This document shows positions 59,546 to 64,000 of a stretch of 64,000 nt of DNA, piece by piece. Each line of letters opens with the position of its first letter. Positions within the stretch are counted from its first letter, which is position 1. The notes beneath the pieces were generated by a model that saw only the letters and a list, made by a program, of their open reading frames with translations, was not told the DNA's origin and did not search any database. The translations under genes were made by a program, and so were the position numbers. Source of the stretch: Rhodospirillales bacterium BBD 1991-14 (GTDB lineage: Bacteria; Pseudomonadota; Alphaproteobacteria; Kiloniellales; Kiloniellaceae). The stretch lies in the NCBI GenBank assembly GCA_001657395.1, contig LYSY01000006.1, positions 229,152 to 293,151 on the forward strand. Reading direction: 5' to 3'.

Positions 59546-60250
59546 GTGACCGGCAGGCTCTATGGTCTCGGCATCGGCCCCGGCGATCCGGAGCTGCTGA
59601 CGCTGAAGGCCTTGCGCCTGCTGCAGGCCGCGCCGGTGATCGCCTATCCGGCCCCGGAAGACGGCGACAGTCTGGCGCGTGCCATCGTCGCGCCACACTT
59701 GCCCGGCGGCCAGACTGAGATTGCCATCCGCATGCCCATGGTGGCGGCGCGCTTTCCCGCGCAGGAGGTCTACGATTGGGCGGCGGGCGAGATCGGCGCG
59801 CATCTGGAGGCGGGCCGCGATGTGGCGGCGCTCTGCGAGGGCGATCCTTTTTTCTACGGCTCTTTCATGTATCTCTTCGGCCGGGTGGCGGAGACCCATG
59901 CGGTGGAGGTGGTGCCCGGCGTCTCCTCGCTCACCGCCTGCGCCGCCGTGCTCGGGGCGCCGCTGGCGGCGCGCAACGACGTGCTGACGGTGATTCCGGC
60001 CCCGCTCGATGAGCAAGCTCTGGCCGAGCGCCTGCGCGGTGTGGAGGCGGCGGCTGTCATCAAGGTCGGGCGGCACCTGCAGAAGGTACGCCGCGTGCTG
60101 GCCCGGCTTGGCCTGTCGGACCGGGCGCGCTACGTGGAGCGGGCCACCATGACACAGCAGCGCATCCTGCCGCTGGACAGCTTGGAAGAAGAGGGGGCAC
60201 CCTACTTCTCCATGATCCTGATCCACCGCCGCGGGGAAGCCTGGACATGA
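59546..60250 (+). CDS. cobI: Precorrin-2 C20-methyltransferase
   Basis: A 234-residue class III SAM methyltransferase. GLGIGPGDPELLTLKALRLL is the N-terminal signature, CEGDPFFYGSFMYLFGR the second, and VVPGVSSLTACAAVLG the third. It methylates C20 of (cobalt-)precorrin-2. GTG start at 59546. The last bases overlap the cbiG-cobJ start (ATGA), so it is coupled to the next gene. Confidence 0.94.
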   Translation: MTGRLYGLGIGPGDPELLTLKALRLLQAAPVIAYPAPEDGDSLARAIVAPHLPGGQTEIAIRMPMVAARFPAQEVYDWAAGEIGAHLEAGRDVAALCEGDPFFYGSFMYLFGRVAETHAVEVVPGVSSLTACAAVLGAPLAARNDVLTVIPAPLDEQALAERLRGVEAAAVIKVGRHLQKVRRVLARLGLSDRARYVERATMTQQRILPLDSLEEEGAPYFSMILIHRRGEAWT

Positions 60251-62088
60251 GCGCGCCGCAACTGAACTCTCGGCAACTGGCCCCTGCCGTCGTGGTGCTG
60301 ACCGCCGGTGGACGCGCCCTCGCCGAACGCCTCCGCGACGTGCTGCCCCAGGCGCTGATTCATGGCCGGCGCGGGCGGATCGAAGAGGCCGATGTCGTCT
60401 TCGACGACTTCACCGCCACGCTGCAGGGCGCCTTTCTCGAGGGCCGGCCCCTCGTCGTCATCGCGGCCAGTGGAACGGTCATCCGCGCCCTGGCGCCGCT
60501 TCTGGCCGACAAGCGGGTAGAGCCGCCGGTCGTCGCCGTGGCTGAAGACGGCGGGGCGGTGGTGCCTCTGCTGGGCGGCCATCGCGGGGCCAACGACCTG
60601 GCCCGGCGGATCGCCGGCCAGCTCGGCATCGAGGCCGCAATCACCACTGCCGGCGACCGGCGCTTCGGGGTGGCCCTGGACGCGCCGCCCCAGGGGTGGC
60701 GCCTGGGAAATCCGCAGCACTACAAGGGCTTCGCCGCCGCTCTTCTCTCCGGCGCGGAAGTTAAGATGGAGGGTGAAGCAGACTGGCTTTCGGACAGCGA
60801 TCTGTCCTTGGCTGCGGACGGCAGCTTGGTCCTGCAAGTTACTGAAAAAAATGGAAACCCGGCCGAAGCTCAACTGGTTTATCATCCGGCGCTGCTCGCC
60901 CTCGGCGTCGGCTGCGAGCGCGGCACCGACCCGGCGGAACTTGCCACGCTGGTTGAGGAAACCCTGGCGCAGGCCGGGCTGTCGCCGCTGGCGGTTGCGG
61001 GTGTCTTCTCCATCGATGTGAAGGCGGACGAAACGGCGGTGCAGGATCTCGCCGCGGATCTGGGCGTGCCGGCGCGCTTCTTCGATGCGGCGACACTCGA
61101 GGCCGAAACGCCGCGCCTCGCCAACCCCTCCGATCTCGTCTTCCGGGAGGTGGGCTGCCACGGCGTGGCCGAGGGTGCCGCGCTGGCCGCGGCGGGTCCG
61201 CAGGCAAAGCTGATCGTCGCCAAGACGAAGTCGAAGCGCGCCACCTGCGCGGTCGCCCTGGCGCCCGACATCCTCGACGCCAAGGCGCTGGGGCGCGGCC
61301 GCGGCAGCCTCGCTGTGGTCGGCACCGGGCCCGGCGATCCCGTCTGGCGGACGCCGGAGGTCGAGGCGGCCGTGCTGCGCGCCAGCGACCTTGTCGGCTA
61401 TGGCCTCTATCTCGATCTGCTCGGGCCCTTGGCCGCCGGCAAGGCACGCCACGGCTACGACCTGGGCGAAGAGGAGACCCGAGTGCGGGTCGCCCTCGAC
61501 CTCGCGGCGGAGGGCCGCGACGTGGCGCTGGTCTGCTCCGGCGATCCCGGCATCTATGCCATGGCGGCTCTGGTCTTCGAGCTTCTGGAGCGCGGCGGGA
61601 ACGCCGCCTGGAGGCGCGCCGCCATCACGGTCATGCCCGGGGTCTCGGCGCTGCAGGCTGCCGCCGCGCGCGCCGGGGCGCCGCTGGGCCACGATTTCTG
61701 CACCATCTCTCTGTCGGACCTGCTGACGCCCTGGCCGGTGATCGAGCGGCGCATCGAAGCGGCGGCGGCGGGCGACTTCGTTATCGCCTTCTACAATCCC
61801 GTGTCGCGGCGCCGCCGCCAGCAACTTGCGACAGCCGTCGAGATCCTGCGCCGCCACCGTCCAGCCGAAACGCCGGTGGTGCTGGCGCGCAACCTGGGCC
61901 GCCCGGGCGAGAGCCTTTCGGTCATGAACCTTGAGGCGCTCTCGCCGGACAAGGTGGACATGCTGACCGTTGTGCTCGTCGGCTCTGGCGAAACCCGCCG
62001 GGTCGCTCGCGGCGACGGCGGTGCCTGGGTTTACACCCCGCGCGGCTATGCTGCCAAGGCCGGGAAGTCATCGGAGGATGCGGCGTGA
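60247..62088 (+). CDS. cobJ: CbiG-CobJ fusion (cobalamin ring contraction/acetaldehyde release)
   Basis: A 613-residue fusion. Residues 13-145 are a CbiG N-domain (VIAASGTVIRALAPLL; VVPLLGGHRGANDLARRIAG). Residues 213-345 are the CbiG/CobE-like C-domain (ALGVGCERGTDPAELATLVE). Residues 354-600 are the C17-methyltransferase CobJ/CbiH (AVVGTGPGDPVWRTPEVEAA, CSGDPGIYAMAALVFELLE, FYNPVSRRRRQQL). CbiG opens the delta-lactone of cobalt-precorrin-5A and releases acetaldehyde, which belongs to the early-cobalt pathway. The inter-domain linker (about 170-210) is AT-richer than its surroundings and contains an A7 run. Confidence 0.93.
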   Translation: MSAPQLNSRQLAPAVVVLTAGGRALAERLRDVLPQALIHGRRGRIEEADVVFDDFTATLQGAFLEGRPLVVIAASGTVIRALAPLLADKRVEPPVVAVAEDGGAVVPLLGGHRGANDLARRIAGQLGIEAAITTAGDRRFGVALDAPPQGWRLGNPQHYKGFAAALLSGAEVKMEGEADWLSDSDLSLAADGSLVLQVTEKNGNPAEAQLVYHPALLALGVGCERGTDPAELATLVEETLAQAGLSPLAVAGVFSIDVKADETAVQDLAADLGVPARFFDAATLEAETPRLANPSDLVFREVGCHGVAEGAALAAAGPQAKLIVAKTKSKRATCAVALAPDILDAKALGRGRGSLAVVGTGPGDPVWRTPEVEAAVLRASDLVGYGLYLDLLGPLAAGKARHGYDLGEEETRVRVALDLAAEGRDVALVCSGDPGIYAMAALVFELLERGGNAAWRRAAITVMPGVSALQAAAARAGAPLGHDFCTISLSDLLTPWPVIERRIEAAAAGDFVIAFYNPVSRRRRQQLATAVEILRRHRPAETPVVLARNLGRPGESLSVMNLEALSPDKVDMLTVVLVGSGETRRVARGDGGAWVYTPRGYAAKAGKSSEDAA

Positions 62089-62849
62089 CGGTCTACTTCA
62101 TCGGTGCCGGGCCGGGGGCGCCCGATCTCATCACCCTGCGCGGCCGCGACCTGATCGCGCGCTGCCCGGTGGTGCTCTACGCCGGCTCCCTGGTGCCGTC
62201 GGAGGTGGTGGGCTTCGCCGGGCCCGATGCCCTGGTGATGGACACAGCCTCCATGACCCTGGATGAGATCATCCATCAGATCATCGAGGCCGACGCCGTG
62301 GGCCAGGACGTGGCGCGGGTCCATTCCGGCGACCCTTCGCTTTATGGGGCCATTGCCGAGCAGATCCGCCGGCTGCGCACCGCCGAGATCGCCTTTGAGA
62401 TCGTCCCCGGCGTGCCCGCCTATGCCGCCGCTGCGGCGGCGCTGGAGAGCGAACTCACCCTGCCGGGCATCAGCCAGACACTGATCCTCACCCGCACGGC
62501 GATGAAGGCCTCGGCCATGCCGGAGGGGGAGGACCTGGCGACCCTGGCGCAGAGCGGCGCCACCCTGGCGATCCACCTGTCGATCCGCAATCTGAAGCAC
62601 ATCGAGGCGGAACTGACGCCCTTCTACGGTGCCGACTGCCCGGTCGCCGTGGTCTACCGCGCCTCCTGGCCCGACCAGCAGATCATCCGCGGCACCCTGG
62701 CCGATATCCGCCAGAAGGTAAGGGCCGCCAAGATCACCCGCACGGCGCTGATTCTGGTCGGGCGGGTGCTGGCCACCAGCGACTTCAGCGACAGCCGACT
62801 TTACGACCCCGATCACGTCCACGTGCTGCGCCCGAAGCGACGGGCATAA
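62085..62849 (+). CDS. cobM: Precorrin-4 C11-methyltransferase
   Basis: A 254-residue SAM methyltransferase of the CobM/CbiF family. VYFIGAGPGAPDLITLRGRD, YAGSLVPSEVV, HSGDPSLYGAIAEQIRRL and EIVPGVPAYAAAAAALE are the family blocks. It methylates C11. The GTG start overlaps the previous stop (GTGA). It is the last gene of the cluster; the reductase (cobK/cbiJ), C1 methylation (cobF/cbiD), and a,c-diamide (cobB/cbiA) genes are not present in this window. Confidence 0.95.
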   Translation: MTVYFIGAGPGAPDLITLRGRDLIARCPVVLYAGSLVPSEVVGFAGPDALVMDTASMTLDEIIHQIIEADAVGQDVARVHSGDPSLYGAIAEQIRRLRTAEIAFEIVPGVPAYAAAAAALESELTLPGISQTLILTRTAMKASAMPEGEDLATLAQSGATLAIHLSIRNLKHIEAELTPFYGADCPVAVVYRASWPDQQIIRGTLADIRQKVRAAKITRTALILVGRVLATSDFSDSRLYDPDHVHVLRPKRRA

Positions 62850-62988
62850 GACCAGGAGCGCGAACACAGCGATCCCTCTGGTCCGCGCGCGCCGGTGCTG
62901 ACACAATGACAGTCAGCAATCGACAGGGCGCTTGACCGCATACGAACGAAGTGCCCTTGCTCAGATAAGCGATCGCGGGAGACGTGGC

Positions 62989-63792
62989 ATGACGGTTCTC
63001 CGGAAAGGCGTGCTGGCCGCCCTGGCCGTTCTTACCTGGACTCTTTTCTCTGCGGCCCCGGCTGAGGCGAGCAAATGCGTTGCCTATGTCGACAACGGCG
63101 CCCAGCTGGTGCCGGTTGGTTATGCCCCGGCGCAGGCGGCAGACACGGTGGAGGTCACTTTTGTGGGCCATGCGACCTTCCGCCTGACGACGCCCGCGGG
63201 GGTAATCATCGCCACCGATTACGCCGGTTATGCCGGGCCCGGGCCGGTGCCGACCGTGGTCACCATGAACCACGCCCATGAAACCCACTATACGCCGTTT
63301 CCCGATCCGGCGATCCAGCACGTCCTGCGCGGCTGGAATCCGGAGGGCGGTCCCGCTGAACACGATCTCACGGTGGCCGATGTCTATATCCGGAATGTGC
63401 CCACCGACATCCGAAGATGGGGCGGCGGGTTGGAGCGCCACGGCAACTCGATTTTCATCTTCGAGGTTGCTGATCTCTGCATTGGTCATCTGGGCCATCT
63501 GCACCACAAGCCGACCCAGGAGCAACTGGCGCTGATCGGGCGCCTCGACGTGGTCCTCGCACCGGTCGACGGCACCTACACGCTTAACCTGCTGGACATG
63601 ATCGAGGTCCTGCAGGATCTGCGCGCCAGCCTGGTGATCCCCATGCACTACTTCGGCGGCGAGTCGCTGCGGCTCTTCCTCGCCGGCATGGTGGAGGCCT
63701 TCGAGATCGAGGTCTCGCGCGAGGCGACGATGGAGGTTTCCTTGCGGACTCTGCCGCGCGAGCCGACAGTTTTGGTCTTGGGGGGACCCTAG
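62989..63792 (+). CDS. Secreted MBL-fold metallo-hydrolase-like protein
   Basis: A 267-residue exported protein. The signal peptide MTVLRKGVLAALAVLTW extends to about APAEAS (residue 28). The fold resembles UlaG-type MBL proteins: VEVTFVGHATFRLTT, ATDYAGYAGP, TMNHAHETHY and GHLGHLHHKP carry His and Asp candidates for metal binding, and IPMHYFGGE is near the end. The full HxHxDH motif of classical members is not kept. ATG at 62989 follows GGGAGA; an earlier start at 62932 lacks a signal peptide at the N-terminus. Substrate unknown. Confidence 0.8.
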   Translation: MTVLRKGVLAALAVLTWTLFSAAPAEASKCVAYVDNGAQLVPVGYAPAQAADTVEVTFVGHATFRLTTPAGVIIATDYAGYAGPGPVPTVVTMNHAHETHYTPFPDPAIQHVLRGWNPEGGPAEHDLTVADVYIRNVPTDIRRWGGGLERHGNSIFIFEVADLCIGHLGHLHHKPTQEQLALIGRLDVVLAPVDGTYTLNLLDMIEVLQDLRASLVIPMHYFGGESLRLFLAGMVEAFEIEVSREATMEVSLRTLPREPTVLVLGGP

Positions 63793-63808
63793 AGCAGACA
63801 CGCTCTAG
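63789..63808. terminator. Hairpin overlapping the MBL gene stop codon
   Basis: CTAGAGC (63789-63795) pairs with GCTCTAG (63802-63808) around a 6-nt loop; the stop codon TAG lies in the left arm. A second stem follows at 63821. Confidence 0.5.
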
Positions 63809-63820
63809 GACGTGAGGGCG

Positions 63821-63848
63821 GTGCGAGCGCGGCGGTGTCCGCTCGCAC
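63821..63848. terminator. Bidirectional hairpin between convergent genes
   Basis: GTGCGAGCG (63821-63829) pairs with CGCTCGCAC (63840-63848) with a 10-nt loop. It lies between the plus-strand MBL gene and the minus-strand gene ending at 63870. A CTCTTTT run follows at 63865-63871, 16 bases on. Confidence 0.55.
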
Positions 63849-63869
63849 ACCTTTGGAACAAACGCTCTT

Positions 63870-64000
63870 TTAGTTCTGCGCCGGCGCTGCGGCTGCGCGC
63901 AAGGGTGAGTCGACGAAGGAGATGGTGGTGTGACCACCGCCGCCGCTCTTGGTCTCGACGCCGTTGCGGATGGAGCCGACCAGCTTCTTCATGCCCGGAT
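63870..64000 (-). CDS. Partial CDS, C-terminal end of an unrecognised protein
   Basis: The minus strand stays open from the window edge to a TAA at 63870-63872 and encodes a C-terminus of about 42 residues. It includes GMKKLVGSIRNGVET, KSGGGHTTISFVDSPL and an Ala-rich end APAQN. I do not recognise the family. It is truncated by the window boundary. It is convergent with the MBL gene and shares its terminator hairpins. Confidence 0.6.
   Translation of the reverse strand, partial: PGMKKLVGSIRNGVETKSGGGGHTTISFVDSPLRAAAAPAQN

Overview
This is a 64 kb stretch of high-GC, gene-dense chromosome. The gene content points to an alphaproteobacterium, probably a Rhodospirillales-type lineage. This is inferred from a GapR (DUF2312) homologue next to DUF1244, a three-gene (pntAA/pntAB/pntB) transhydrogenase, a fused IorA-IorB oxidoreductase, and an alphaproteobacterial cobalamin operon. 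I saw no rRNA, tRNA, CRISPR array, insertion sequence, integrase or prophage gene, so this looks like host chromosome rather than an island.

Layout. 0-6.1 kb: a hydroxyproline epimerase-type enzyme, a coupled GMC oxidoreductase/aldo-keto reductase pair, and N-formylglutamate amidohydrolase coupled to a YbdK-type ligase. 6.2-9.3 kb: DUF1244, GapR with a consensus DnaA box upstream, then a three-gene Co-type nitrile hydratase/thiocyanate hydrolase-like cluster followed by a SLATT-like two-TM protein. 9.3-11.7 kb: GNAT, GST and a DUF900 hydrolase, then a compound inverted-repeat element. 11.9-20.5 kb: arylpyruvate metabolism (fused IorAB divergent from hpd, then phhA), a PagL-like lipid A deacylase, and an acyl-CoA ligase. 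20.7-29.8 kb: M3 peptidase, PHA synthase, an ABC1 kinase, and a 1172-residue secreted protein of Cys-paired Ig-like repeats. 29.8-37.3 kb: a MarR regulator with a four-Cys tail divergent from an AhpD-like protein across palindromic operators, small proteins, and an RND pump with its adaptor. 37.3-46 kb: a minus-strand operon (alpha/beta hydrolase, ferritin-like diiron protein, cysteine synthase-glutaredoxin fusion, serine hydrolase) beside two tandem alpha/beta hydrolase-LuxR paralogues, then a sulfotransferase coupled to an exonuclease. 46-49.4 kb: the proton-translocating transhydrogenase. 49.5-62.9 kb: a cobalamin operon cobW-cobN-cobO-cobQ-cbiX-cobH-cobL-cobI-(cbiG-cobJ)-cobM. 63-64 kb: a secreted MBL-fold protein and the 3' end of an unidentified gene.

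Functional themes. Phenylalanine and tyrosine degradation runs PhhA then HppD, while the divergent IorAB offers a second fate for aryl-pyruvates. The cobalamin operon mixes aerobic-type genes (cobN, cobO, cobH) with early-cobalt-insertion genes (cbiX, cbiG). Cobalt handling also appears in the CTLCSC-type hydratase. The parts that look least ordinary are the SCNase-like cluster with its SLATT neighbour, the CysK-glutaredoxin fusion next to an uncharacterised diiron protein, the duplicated hydrolase-LuxR regulators, and the MarR/AhpD regulatory unit.
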